DNA of 64,000 nt from Spirochaetae bacterium HGW-Spirochaetae-1 (GCA_002839375.1 PGXY01000012.1:47078-111077), one strand, 5' to 3'; positions 8,800 to 16,785 are shown, numbered from the stretch's first letter. Notes: a model not told the origin generated them from the letters alone. Numbers and translations: made by a program.

Positions 8800-10118
8800 C
8801 ACATAACTCCTTTTTCGTAGTATAAAGATATTCCCATTTCCAGCAGCCTGTCAACGGGCCTGCAGTCAGGGGACTGAATATTCCCGGTTTTGTTTTTTGC
8901 CACGGCAGCACATCCGCCTCCGCAGATCAGCTGCAGGGAACACTGGCGGCATTCCGGTATGGACGTCACGTCACGTTCCTCCCAGGTTTCAATTATATCA
9001 GCTTTTAATGTTTTTTCAGGATAATATGAACCTACTTCTTCGCCGGCCTTGCCCACATTGGCAGTGCAGGGATAGATTTTTCCCGTGTAATCGAAGGACC
9101 ATTCCGTCTTGCAGCCGGGACAGGAATCAAAAAGTGGATCGGGAAGCTCGCCGTTATCATAAAGAAAACGCGTAACCGAAAAGGCGGGCCGGTGGAATTC
9201 TTTGATCTGGGGATGTTTAAGCATGAGGTTGTAGATTTCTTCATAGAGGCTTACCCGGTCGTAGAGACGAATACTGTTGGCCTGGCAGTGGTGGAGCTCG
9301 TAATTCCTGCCCAGTTGTGTTTTAAACAGGGGATTGCCCGTCCAGCCCCTGTCAACGGCAAAGGAGGCCAGGGCGGGGAGGTCGCCAATATTCTCACTGT
9401 CCAGGACCATGCGCAGGTTGATAGGTAATCCCGCCGTCAGGGCCGCGTCAATGCCCTGGACTATGCGGTCAAAGGTTCCCTGGCCGTTTTTCAGGGCGCG
9501 GCGCCGGTCATGGACTTCTCTTGTGCCGTCCAGGGTAACCTGGACTTCCCTGATCGGGGTTTTCGAGGATGAAAGCATATCCACGTAGTCTATAAGATTA
9601 TAACCATTGGTCACAATGGCGATGCCCGTATTGCTGCGGCCGGCATGGTCAAGTATCATGGCCAAATTATTCCGTGATGCCTGGTCGGGGAGAAGGGGCT
9701 CGCCGCCGAAGACGGTGATATATTTTTTCCGCCCGGCGAATTCGCTGTTCACATAATTGAAAAAGGCCTCGATTATATCTTCGTTCACGCCCGTGTGCTG
9801 CCAGGCGTATTCATCCTGGTAGCAGTATGAACAGGCGAAGTTGCAGGCATACTGGGGAACGAAGAATATCTGTATCTCGGAACTGTCGCGCCCGTCTATA
9901 AAGTCGAGATAGCTTTTTCGGTAGAGTTTATTCTCTTCCTCTTCATCGATGAGGTAGCCCTTGGCGATATATTCGTCGATATCGCTGTAGCTGCCCCGGG
10001 ATATTTCATCGGCTTTTTCCGGCGTCAGGATGTCGGCATTGCGGCTCAGGGCGTTAAGAATGAAATAATTCCCGGAGCCCTTTATTTTTGATACGATGTT
10101 ATATTTTGAAAAATTCAT
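8799..10118 (-). CDS. Radical SAM/SPASM peptide maturase
   Basis: A 439-residue protein. Residues 1-80 form an N-terminal helical domain as in many radical SAM peptide maturases. The radical SAM motif is CNFACSYC (Cys92, 96, 99), followed by FGGEPLL (GGEP motif) and TNGYN. The C-terminal SPASM region has many cysteines, including CPGC, YPCTAN, CRQCSLQLICGGGC and SPDC, enough for two auxiliary Fe-S clusters. This layout is that of enzymes that install thioether or C-C crosslinks in ribosomal peptides. The gene lies just downstream of a 31-residue Cys peptide, its obvious candidate substrate. The ATG at 10118 follows AGAAGGAAA; an in-frame start at 10217 would overlap the peptide gene and is less likely. 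The reaction catalysed is not known. Confidence 0.93.
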   Translation of the reverse strand: MNFSKYNIVSKIKGSGNYFILNALSRNADILTPEKADEISRGSYSDIDEYIAKGYLIDEEEENKLYRKSYLDFIDGRDSSEIQIFFVPQYACNFACSYCYQDEYAWQHTGVNEDIIEAFFNYVNSEFAGRKKYITVFGGEPLLPDQASRNNLAMILDHAGRSNTGIAIVTNGYNLIDYVDMLSSSKTPIREVQVTLDGTREVHDRRRALKNGQGTFDRIVQGIDAALTAGLPINLRMVLDSENIGDLPALASFAVDRGWTGNPLFKTQLGRNYELHHCQANSIRLYDRVSLYEEIYNLMLKHPQIKEFHRPAFSVTRFLYDNGELPDPLFDSCPGCKTEWSFDYTGKIYPCTANVGKAGEEVGSYYPEKTLKADIIETWEERDVTSIPECRQCSLQLICGGGCAAVAKNKTGNIQSPDCRPVDRLLEMGISLYYEKGVM

Positions 10119-10134
10119 TATCAGTTTCCTTCTA

Positions 10135-10164
10135 AAAATCAGCTGCGGGTTTGCACCCGCAGCT
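10135..10164 (-). terminator. Hairpin with GCAA tetraloop and U-tract between precursor and maturase genes (attenuator)
   Basis: On the minus strand AGCTGCGGGT-GCAA-ACCCGCAGCT forms a perfect 10-base-pair stem closed by a GNRA tetraloop, followed at once by GATTTTTAG. It sits 8 bases after the stop of the peptide gene and 17 bases before the maturase start. It looks like a leaky intrinsic terminator that would leave more transcript for the peptide than for its modifying enzyme, or a 3' end stabiliser. Confidence 0.8.
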
Positions 10165-10171
10165 GACCGTG

Positions 10172-10267
10172 TTAGTCGTGGCAGCCGGCTACGATGCTCG
10201 AAATCTTCGCGCAGCACTGCGCTACCTGCTGATCGGAATCAGCCTTTTTTTGAATCAGTGACTTCAT
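10172..10267 (-). CDS. Putative 31-residue RiPP precursor peptide with a CC...C C-terminus
   Basis: ATG at 10267 has an ideal AAGGAG ribosome site six bases upstream, and the frame runs 31 codons to TAA. Residues 1-16 are polar and charged, leader-like; residues 17-31 read QCCAKISSIVAGCHD, with three cysteines (18, 19, 29) and a His next to the last one. It lies between an ArsM-like methyltransferase and a radical SAM/SPASM maturase, 32 bases from the first, with a strong hairpin before the second. That is the usual setting of a precursor for a radical-SAM-modified peptide. I do not recognise a named precursor family. Cys-Cys plus Cys-His could bind a thiophilic metal or metalloid, or take thioether bridges; both are inference. 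Too short for most gene callers. Confidence 0.82.
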   Translation of the reverse strand: MKSLIQKKADSDQQVAQCCAKISSIVAGCHD

Positions 10268-10299
10268 TTGTATCTCCTTATTGTTAAATAAGTGCGTTG

Positions 10300-10935
10300 T
10301 TATTTGTAACCCCTTATGGTGAAACTCGAAACCTCTATTTTCCCCTTGGGATAGGGTGCGCTTTCTTCAATTATTTCAATGTTGTCAAATCCGGCATCCC
10401 TGAGCTGTTCCATGTATTCATCACGCGTCACGGAACCGGCCCAGCATTCGGCCACGGCCACGGGATCGTTGCGGTGCTCTTCGGGCACCGGTTCCGATGA
10501 GTAAATGTCGCTCACGACAAAACGGCCTCCCGGTTTCAGGACACGGAATATTTCCTTCCAGACACGGTTCTTGTCGCGGGCATGGTTGATGGTGCAGTTC
10601 GATATGACCAGGTCAAGATGATCATCGGCAACAGGTATTATTTCCAGTTCAGATTGGAGAAACCGCACGTTGTTCACATCGAATTTTTCAGCGTTCTTCC
10701 TGGCTTTCTCGATCATACCGTCGGAGACGTCGAGTCCGTAGACGAAACCGTCGGGGCCTGTCATATCGGCGAGGCGCAGCACGTCGTTTCCGCGGCCGCT
10801 GCCCATATCCAGGCATATTTCCCCTGTCTGCGCATTTGTATAATTGATGGCACCTCCGCACGAGAGACAGCAGTTGCTCTCGGCCAGTGAGCTGTACCGT
10901 TTGTTGATCTGGCCCAGTATTTTAACGTTTTCCAT
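10300..10935 (-). CDS. ArsM-like SAM-dependent methyltransferase
   Basis: A 211-residue class I methyltransferase with the SAM motif LDMGSGRGNDVLRLA (about 42-56) and GLDVSDGMIEKAR. It resembles As(III) methyltransferases: an N-terminal CCLSC cluster (Cys22, 23, 26), VISNCTINH (Cys114), VLKPGGRFVVSD, and AECWAGSVTRDEY (Cys164). The 50-residue spacing between Cys114 and Cys164 equals that of the arsenic-binding Cys174/Cys224 pair of the Cyanidioschyzon ArsM. It is shorter than usual bacterial ArsM because the C-terminal domain is reduced. The start is 7 bases after the marR-like stop with GGAGTAAGG as ribosome site. Substrate could be arsenite, another metalloid, or a thiol of the neighbouring peptide. 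Confidence 0.88.
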   Translation of the reverse strand: MENVKILGQINKRYSSLAESNCCLSCGGAINYTNAQTGEICLDMGSGRGNDVLRLADMTGPDGFVYGLDVSDGMIEKARKNAEKFDVNNVRFLQSELEIIPVADDHLDLVISNCTINHARDKNRVWKEIFRVLKPGGRFVVSDIYSSEPVPEEHRNDPVAVAECWAGSVTRDEYMEQLRDAGFDNIEIIEESAPYPKGKIEVSSFTIRGYK

Positions 10936-10942
10936 ACTTGCC

Positions 10943-11356
10943 TTACTCCATGGAATGCAGCAGGATATTCAGCGCCTTTTTCACTGTCTCAATATCGCCG
11001 GCATTTATCTTTGATCTGATTTTATCTTCGCATATCTTCTTTACTTCTGCAATCTTCTTTTTTGCTTCCATGCCTTTCACGGTTAAGGATATCTCGATAT
11101 AGCGGCGGTCATCTTCAGCGGGTCTGCGGTGCAGATACCCTTTCTGGATAAGCCGGTCCACGATCCTGCTGATGCGCGAGGCTGAAAGATTCATCCTCTC
11201 CGACAGGGAATTGGAATTGATTTCCTCATATTCTTCCAGTGACAGGAGCAGGGCCGATTCACGGGAGGAAAGTCCCAGGTCAGCGCCGAATTCATCGAGG
11301 AGGGAATTGCATCGTTCCTTCAGGTGGATGATGTTGTCGAGAATTGTCTCAGTCAT
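10943..11356 (-). CDS. MarR-family transcriptional regulator
   Basis: A 137-residue winged-helix protein: an N-terminal dimerisation helix, then LSLEEYEEINSNSLSERMNL (first helices), SASRISRIVDRLIQKGYLHR (recognition helix and wing start), RRPAEDDRRYIEISLTVKG (the MarR wing), and a C-terminal dimerisation helix. It is the first gene of the six-gene operon and probably represses it. A promoter with an imperfect palindrome just downstream of the expected transcription start lies before it. One Cys (in KKICEDKI) falls in the C-terminal part, so a thiol or metalloid sensing mode is possible but not shown. Confidence 0.9.
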   Translation of the reverse strand: MTETILDNIIHLKERCNSLLDEFGADLGLSSRESALLLSLEEYEEINSNSLSERMNLSASRISRIVDRLIQKGYLHRRPAEDDRRYIEISLTVKGMEAKKKIAEVKKICEDKIRSKINAGDIETVKKALNILLHSME

Positions 11357-11377
11357 ATTGTTTGTCGCTGTAAATAG

Positions 11378-11433
11378 TTGATAATGACAATAGTTTCATA
11401 TAACAAATATAGTGAATAATTGCGGAAAGTCAA
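11378..11433 (-). promoter_or_regulatory. Sigma70-type promoter and possible MarR operator for the six-gene operon
   Basis: On the minus strand TTGACT (11433-11428) is followed after 16 bases by TATATT (11411-11406), a good promoter pair. The expected transcription start is near 11399. An imperfect palindrome TTGATAATGACAA lies at 11378-11390, just downstream of that start and before the regulator gene, a fitting place for autorepression. The operator call is inference. Confidence 0.6.
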
Positions 11434-11540
11434 GTTATTAGCAAAGATTCTTTAAAAAAAATAAGAAGATAGATAATGCTACCGACAGTAAAAAAAGTAC
11501 GTCAGGAACATTTAGGTAATGAAAGAGAGGAATATATGGA

Positions 11541-12275
11541 TTAATCAATATTATAAAATTCTACTGGGTCGGAAATTTCAGACATAATTCCCTCACCATT
11601 ACTTCCATAGATGGAGACACGGTAGTAATAAGTTCCTGGCGGGTAGGATGAATCATAATAGGTTGATGAAGGATAGCCTGTATCAACAGGCTCTATCCCT
11701 GTCAGGGAATAAGGACCATTTGCTGATGTAGAACGATAGATACGGTATTCAGAGGCGTTACTGGCATCTACTGTATCAATCGTGATAAAATTATAAGTTC
11801 CTTCGGACCCGGCAAATATTTGAGTTATCGGTATCATCTTAAAGATGAGATACGTTTCTTGACCGGCGGTCAACGTTACTGTAGCCTGAGCACCCCAGTT
11901 AATCCCTGAATCGCCATTCGCTGTAATTATAGTAAAAAGTCTTTGAGGGCCTGCTGGTATTTCAAAAGTAAATTCTGCTGATTCATCTGAAAAGTTCTCA
12001 GGCGTATATTCTATGGGCTCCATTCCTGATCCGGTTACTGTAATAGTTAATGAATCCGGTGTGTATGACCAGGCATAGGCCGGTGAACTGAAAAGCATGA
12101 GAAACCGGTCAATAAGCGATTTAGGCTTAACAATATGCTCTGCTGCGGCAGTATTTCTGCCTTCGATGTGAATGGTAACAAGGGCTGTGTCTCCGGAGAA
12201 GCAGCCGGAAAAAACACATAACGTAACAAAAAGTAACACTAAGACCAAGATAGTCTGTACGCTTTTTTTCTTCAT
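11541..12275 (-). CDS. Lipoprotein, paralogue 1 of a tandem trio, with FN3-like C-terminus
   Basis: A 244-residue protein. The ATG at 12275 follows AAAGGGAC and opens a lipoprotein signal MKKKSVQTIL...CVFSGC with the lipid-bearing Cys at residue 25. Next comes a strand-rich segment (ALVTIHIEGRNTAAAEH), then SLIDRFLMLFSSPAYAW (about 53-69), a beta domain ending in TLTAGQETYLIFKMIPIT, and an FN3-like domain (YRIYRSTSANGPYSL ... GTYYYRVSIYGSNGEG). It is one of three adjacent paralogues with the same layout. Likely a surface or periplasm-facing anchored protein; function unknown. Confidence 0.85.
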   Translation of the reverse strand: MKKKSVQTILVLVLLFVTLCVFSGCFSGDTALVTIHIEGRNTAAAEHIVKPKSLIDRFLMLFSSPAYAWSYTPDSLTITVTGSGMEPIEYTPENFSDESAEFTFEIPAGPQRLFTIITANGDSGINWGAQATVTLTAGQETYLIFKMIPITQIFAGSEGTYNFITIDTVDASNASEYRIYRSTSANGPYSLTGIEPVDTGYPSSTYYDSSYPPGTYYYRVSIYGSNGEGIMSEISDPVEFYNID

Positions 12276-12500
12276 AACTCTGTCCCTTTGTGTGAATAGA
12301 TCATAACTTATGAATAAATATATTTTTGCATGAAATTTGTAAAGCAAAAATATGTTGTGTGGCATTCACATTAAAATCATGTTTCAGGCAAGTCAATCCC
12401 TGTGATACGCAAAGATATAGGAGAGTGGGCAGGCAGTGCCTTTTACTGCCATGAATAAAACCTTGATGGAAGGCAGATAAATAAGAAAAATTAATCCGTG

Positions 12501-13226
12501 TTACTTGGCTGGAAAGGGATTACTCTGAGGATCAGTGGGCAATCCTTCTCCATATTCTCCAATTACTGTAACTTTGTAGAAGTATGTATCAGATGGTGAC
12601 GTGGAATAGTCGTATATCCAGCATTCTTCTTCACAGTTCCCCAAAATATGATTGGCTACAAAAGTATAAGTCCCTTCTCTGGTATTTGATCGATACAGGC
12701 GGTATCCCAGAGCATAGGGGGATGCATTACCGAAACGCACACTCATATACTCCCCGTTGTTATATACTTCTGTCAAGGCTGTAACAGGAATCATTTTCAT
12801 GACAATATTTGATTCCTGTCCCGCTGTCAGTGAAACACTGCTTCGCCCTAACCATGTTACTGAATCTTCATATTCAAAACACGCCAAAGTAATTTCACGG
12901 TTCAATCCTGCTGGAATCTCCAGACTGACTGATGTAGTCTCGGGGGTAATAGAATCAAGCATGATCGTTTCCATGTCGGGAGCTGTTATGGTTAAAGAAT
13001 ATCTTTCCCTGTCATCGCTCCAGGCATAGGCCGGAGAACTAAAAAGCATGAGAAATCGCTCAATAAGAGATTTTACCTTAAGAGGATGTTCGGCTGCGGC
13101 AGTGTTTCCGCCCTGGATGTGAATAGTCACAATTGCCGTGTCGCCGGAGTAACAACTAATGAAAGAAAAAGCTATAACGAGGGACATGCAAATAGTAAGA
13201 GCTATTAATACTATTTTATTTCTCAT
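12501..13226 (-). CDS. Lipoprotein, paralogue 2 of the tandem trio
   Basis: A 241-residue protein. ATG at 13226 has GAGGATA upstream; an earlier in-frame start lacks a ribosome site. The lipobox is FISC with Cys25, as in both neighbours. The same modules follow: YSGDTAIVTIHIQGGNTAAAEH, the odd SLIERFLMLFSSPAYAW, a beta domain ending in SLTAGQESNIVMKMIPVT, and an FN3-like end (YRLYRSNTREGTYTF ... DTYFYKVTVIGEYGEG). The N-terminal half is closest to paralogue 1, which points to a recent duplication of that pair. Confidence 0.85.
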   Translation of the reverse strand: MRNKIVLIALTICMSLVIAFSFISCYSGDTAIVTIHIQGGNTAAAEHPLKVKSLIERFLMLFSSPAYAWSDDRERYSLTITAPDMETIMLDSITPETTSVSLEIPAGLNREITLACFEYEDSVTWLGRSSVSLTAGQESNIVMKMIPVTALTEVYNNGEYMSVRFGNASPYALGYRLYRSNTREGTYTFVANHILGNCEEECWIYDYSTSPSDTYFYKVTVIGEYGEGLPTDPQSNPFPAK

Positions 13227-13292
13227 AAAATTTATCCTCATTAGGGTTAAATTCTTCATACAGCTATGTTCCCGAATCAATTATTTTATGAA

Positions 13293-14015
13293 TTAATTTG
13301 GCATGCCTGAAACAGCATCACTCAATACCCCCAGACCGTCAGCGTCGCTTTCTATGGCAATTTTATAATAATATGTTGTTCCATATGTTACATCATAATC
13401 ATAGTAAAAACCTGTAGAATATGTTGAAATTGTTGTTATTTCATTATAAGGACCATTGATATTTGTCGATCGGTAGAGTATATAACGGGAAAAATTATAC
13501 TGACCACCAATGATTCCCCATGTGACAGTAAGCTCTGTTGAACCTGAAGCACTATAAATTGCAGTTTTTGGTATCATTTTTATTGTTACATTTGCTTCCT
13601 GTCCTGCCGTGAGACTTACTGTTGCTTGGCCGCCCCAGACATCATATCCCCATGTGGAATTATATGCAGTAACAGTAAAATGACGATTCAAACCAGCGGG
13701 CACTTCTATGCTGAATTGAGTAGTACCGGAAGCGATGGGTGTCAAGGGAATGGTTTCCATGTCAGGCCCTGTGACGGTGTAACTTAAATTATCACGAATG
13801 TCCTCCCAACCTCCGGCATGGGCAGGAGAACTGAATATTTCCAATATCCGGTCTATGAGTGGTTTAGTCTTTTCCTGTTTAAATGCAGCCAGGTCGTTCC
13901 TCTCCAATCTTATAGTTACGATGGCCATGTCGTCATTAAAACAATTGGTGAAGAGGGCGGCAGCGGCAATTATAATAGTGCTGATTAAAATAGATGATAT
14001 CGTTTTTTTCTTCAT
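13293..14015 (-). CDS. Lipoprotein, paralogue 3 of the tandem trio
   Basis: A 240-residue protein starting at an ATG with GGGAGTG upstream. The lipobox is FTNC (Cys25), with Asn before the Cys, a form tolerated in spirochaetes but unusual in enterobacteria. It keeps the shared modules: MAIVTIRLERNDLAAF, PLIDRILEIFSSPAHAGGW, a beta domain ending in SLTAGQEANVTIKMIPKT, and the FN3-like tail (YILYRSTNINGPYNE ... GTTYYYKIAIES). It is the most diverged of the three. Transcription order puts it first in the trio. Confidence 0.85.
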   Translation of the reverse strand: MKKKTISSILISTIIIAAAALFTNCFNDDMAIVTIRLERNDLAAFKQEKTKPLIDRILEIFSSPAHAGGWEDIRDNLSYTVTGPDMETIPLTPIASGTTQFSIEVPAGLNRHFTVTAYNSTWGYDVWGGQATVSLTAGQEANVTIKMIPKTAIYSASGSTELTVTWGIIGGQYNFSRYILYRSTNINGPYNEITTISTYSTGFYYDYDVTYGTTYYYKIAIESDADGLGVLSDAVSGMPN

Positions 14016-14108
14016 ATTTACACTCCCAGTGACAATATATGATATGTGTGATATGGCATCGTTACATTTGTAAAGTATAAAACGCTTTGTCCTGTTTAAA
14101 TATACTAA

Positions 14109-14150
14109 CTCCACAAAAGAAGAAAAGTGTAATTTTTTTCTTTTGTGGAG
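14109..14150. terminator. Long perfect hairpin downstream of the 14224-15633 gene
   Basis: CTCCACAAAAGAA at 14109-14121 is exactly repeated in inverted form at 14138-14150 (TTCTTTTGTGGAG) with a 16-base A/T-rich loop. It lies after the minus-strand lipoprotein gene and before the lipoprotein trio. There is no clear U-tract on the minus-strand side, so it may be a terminator, a transcript-end stabiliser, or a protein site. Confidence 0.5.
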
Positions 14151-14223
14151 TGACTATTGCATAAATAAATATATGCAAATTAGTATTGCTGCAGGTATAC
14201 TTTTACCGGGAGTCTACACTTTG

Positions 14224-15633
14224 TCATGGCAATTCTTCCTGATCGGAGAAAGCCGCCGTATAATACTTTGTGTCAGTGGAATCTTTATAGTCGAGATGTA
14301 ACGTGTAAATTTTCCCATTTTTTGACTGGTATGCTGAAAACCAGAGCTGACCATTATATACCGATGTGGTAAGGGGGCTCAGGATAAAGTCGGCATCATC
14401 CGTTGACTGCGGTTCATTCCATATTCCATCGAAATAAGATACATAAAAAAGAGAGCTGTAACCCGTCATCCGTACGGCCATGGGGCTGCCTGTCCCATAG
14501 TCAAAGAATGGGTATGTCATAAAAAGATTGTAATTATGGTCGATGAGCGTTATAGAATGCTCTCCGGTCCATTTGGTTCCATCATAGTAGTTGATATATT
14601 GGTCGTATGAGACTGCAATTTTATTATTCAATGACACTGCCCGGATATATGTATGGCCATAGGCATTGAACTGGACTAAAGAAGTACTGAATGTATCATT
14701 GAAATCAGCAGGTCCGATCCAGTCGCTGCCATTATAATACAGGTGAAATATGTATTGATTTTGATCAGTTGTATTTGTAGGGACTGAATTAAAGAAGATA
14801 TGAATCTGTCCATTTTTAAGTTTTACAGCCGCAAGACTTGTATACATAGAATATGTATATGCCGTACCGGACCACATGAAAATATAGTCGCTGTCAATAA
14901 CCGGTACATTCCATGAATTAGCTGACATATTATAGTCAGCGTTAAGAATCTGGTTGCGGGAGGCAAAAAATATGTTAATAATGCTGCCCACCCTGACAAC
15001 CTGGAATCCTCCAGCCATGGTGCTTCCCGATAAAATGTTTTGAGTTATAACAGGCTTTCCGGGCTGTTTTATTACTGCAACAGGACCGTCTGTACCGGAG
15101 CTGGCGACAAATGCGTAGATATCATTGTCTATGTAGGATGTGTGAGTTGAACTCCCTGCCGCCTGATTTCCGGTGATAGTATAAAGAAGTTCCAGGCTGC
15201 TATCCCCAAACTGCATGGAAAATATACGAAGATAGCGGTACGTTGTAGAACCTGATGTATAATATTGAAATGTGGATATATAAATGTTCCCATTGTTGTC
15301 CATGTCGACAGTCTGGAGGCACATGCCTGAATATTGAGATGTCATACTTAAACTGACAACCGGACCGGTTGTCAGTCCATGCTCATAACATTGTATGTTC
15401 AATGAGCTGTCGATCGTATTTATTATTACGGATTGTCCTTTATCGTTTCCAGCTACCATAAAAGTACGAATCCATCCAGACCATTCAGTTGAGCCTTCGA
15501 TATATTGATCCTCTGTGTGTCGGGGAAACCACTTATAATTAAAAGCATCGGACGGACTATTACCACCGGTGCCGCCGCAGTACAGGAATATCATCGAAAG
15601 AAAGAAAATAAAGAGCCTGATAGAATATTTCAT
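14224..15633 (-). CDS. Large lipoprotein with propeller-like repeats, unknown function
   Basis: A 469-residue protein. ATG at 15633 has AGAGG six bases upstream. The signal MKYSIRLFIFFLSMIFLYC ends in the lipobox FLYC and a Gly-rich linker (GGTGGNS). The mature part is rich in aromatic, Ser and Thr residues and in short strand pairs of the type NGNIYISTFQYY, NDIYAFVASSG, GQIHIFFNSVP, GQLWFSAYQSKNG, evenly spaced as in a beta-propeller. No enzyme motif was found. Probably an anchored binding or adhesin-like protein. It is on the same strand as the lipoprotein trio but separated from it by a hairpin. Confidence 0.82.
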   Translation of the reverse strand: MKYSIRLFIFFLSMIFLYCGGTGGNSPSDAFNYKWFPRHTEDQYIEGSTEWSGWIRTFMVAGNDKGQSVIINTIDSSLNIQCYEHGLTTGPVVSLSMTSQYSGMCLQTVDMDNNGNIYISTFQYYTSGSTTYRYLRIFSMQFGDSSLELLYTITGNQAAGSSTHTSYIDNDIYAFVASSGTDGPVAVIKQPGKPVITQNILSGSTMAGGFQVVRVGSIINIFFASRNQILNADYNMSANSWNVPVIDSDYIFMWSGTAYTYSMYTSLAAVKLKNGQIHIFFNSVPTNTTDQNQYIFHLYYNGSDWIGPADFNDTFSTSLVQFNAYGHTYIRAVSLNNKIAVSYDQYINYYDGTKWTGEHSITLIDHNYNLFMTYPFFDYGTGSPMAVRMTGYSSLFYVSYFDGIWNEPQSTDDADFILSPLTTSVYNGQLWFSAYQSKNGKIYTLHLDYKDSTDTKYYTAAFSDQEELP

Positions 15634-15711
15634 AATTACCTCTGAATAAATTAAAGCCATAATAGAGTCATTAATAGAATAACTGCTGTTATGTCAATAA
15701 CGATATGAATA

Positions 15712-16785
15712 TTATCGTATCAATCTTCGCATCAGCCACTCGAAACCATATTTGAATTCAATCCTGCCCCACAGTGAAGATAAATACATCATGATGAATA
15801 TGAATGTGCCTGTTATCATTAATGTGGTTCCGGCAGAAAATGTTCTGTGCAGTCCTATCATCCTCAGGGCTTCATTAAAAAGAACAATATGTACCATGAA
15901 CCAGGTAAGTGAAGACCTGCCCGTGAGGGTCAGAGCCCCGGCTATTTTTCCCCGCAGAAGATCCCTCAAAACATAGAAGAATATCAACAGAAACAGGGCG
16001 ATCCCCAGCAGCATGAACGTGAGAGCCGGCAGTGCCGGATAAAAATAGGGCAGCCAGGCGAATATTCTGAAAAATGTGCCGTAGGTTGCAAAGGCATAGC
16101 CGTGCCTGTACAGGGCCATGAGCGTGATGCCCGCGGTAATACATCCGGCGGCGGCCATGAACAGGTTCACTATCGTCTTTTTTTCTATCCAGCGCTTCGA
16201 AACTATGCCCGCCATAAAGAAAGCGGCCCAGGGGAAAACAGGAAAATGTCCCTCGGCAAAGACGAGGCGCAGGAGGCCGCCCGTCATCCCCGCATTGTTC
16301 ATGTGACTGTTGTTCAGGAGGAGGGGCGTTCCCAGCATGGTCTGAAGGAGCGCGGCGGAAATGACAACGAAAACTGCGAGAATCAACAGATACACGGTTT
16401 TCATGCGGTTCAGAACGGGCGCGATCATGAGGCACAGGCCCATGGTATGGAGCACGTACCAGGACCAGGGAACAAACCAGTGAGGCGTAAGAAGATTCAG
16501 GATATATCCGCAGCCCAGGACAAAGAGCCCCCGTTTGACCAGGCTCTGACCCCTGTTCCCCTCCCGGGCCAGGAAGAGCGCCGAACCCATCCCCGAGAGC
16601 AGGAGAAAAACCGGCGCGGCGAAATTTCCCGCAAAGTTCAGGCATACCATGACGGGATGTTCCGGGAAGGTCATGGCGTAGGACAGCCACTTCTTTTGCC
16701 AGAGCCAGGTCAGCAGGTGCTGCTGTACCATGAGTATCACGGCCAGGCCGCGCAGGGCGTCGATATATGCGAAGCGTTTATTCAT
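15712..16785 (-). CDS. Membrane acyltransferase-like protein (DUF1624/HGSNAT-like)
   Basis: A 357-residue polytopic membrane protein. The opening RFAYIDALRGLAVILMVQQHL is the hallmark first helix of the acyltransferase 3/DUF1624 group (heparan-alpha-glucosaminide N-acetyltransferase-like), with an Arg in the first helix and a later His in the membrane (QQHLLTW). About ten hydrophobic segments follow, with WYVLHTMGLCLMIAPVL and a last LTGRSSLTWFMVHIVLF. Such proteins move acetyl or other acyl groups across the membrane onto a surface sugar. ATG at 16785 is preferred over the in-frame GTG three codons earlier; neither has a strong ribosome site. Confidence 0.8.
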   Translation of the reverse strand: MNKRFAYIDALRGLAVILMVQQHLLTWLWQKKWLSYAMTFPEHPVMVCLNFAGNFAAPVFLLLSGMGSALFLAREGNRGQSLVKRGLFVLGCGYILNLLTPHWFVPWSWYVLHTMGLCLMIAPVLNRMKTVYLLILAVFVVISAALLQTMLGTPLLLNNSHMNNAGMTGGLLRLVFAEGHFPVFPWAAFFMAGIVSKRWIEKKTIVNLFMAAAGCITAGITLMALYRHGYAFATYGTFFRIFAWLPYFYPALPALTFMLLGIALFLLIFFYVLRDLLRGKIAGALTLTGRSSLTWFMVHIVLFNEALRMIGLHRTFSAGTTLMITGTFIFIMMYLSSLWGRIEFKYGFEWLMRRLIR

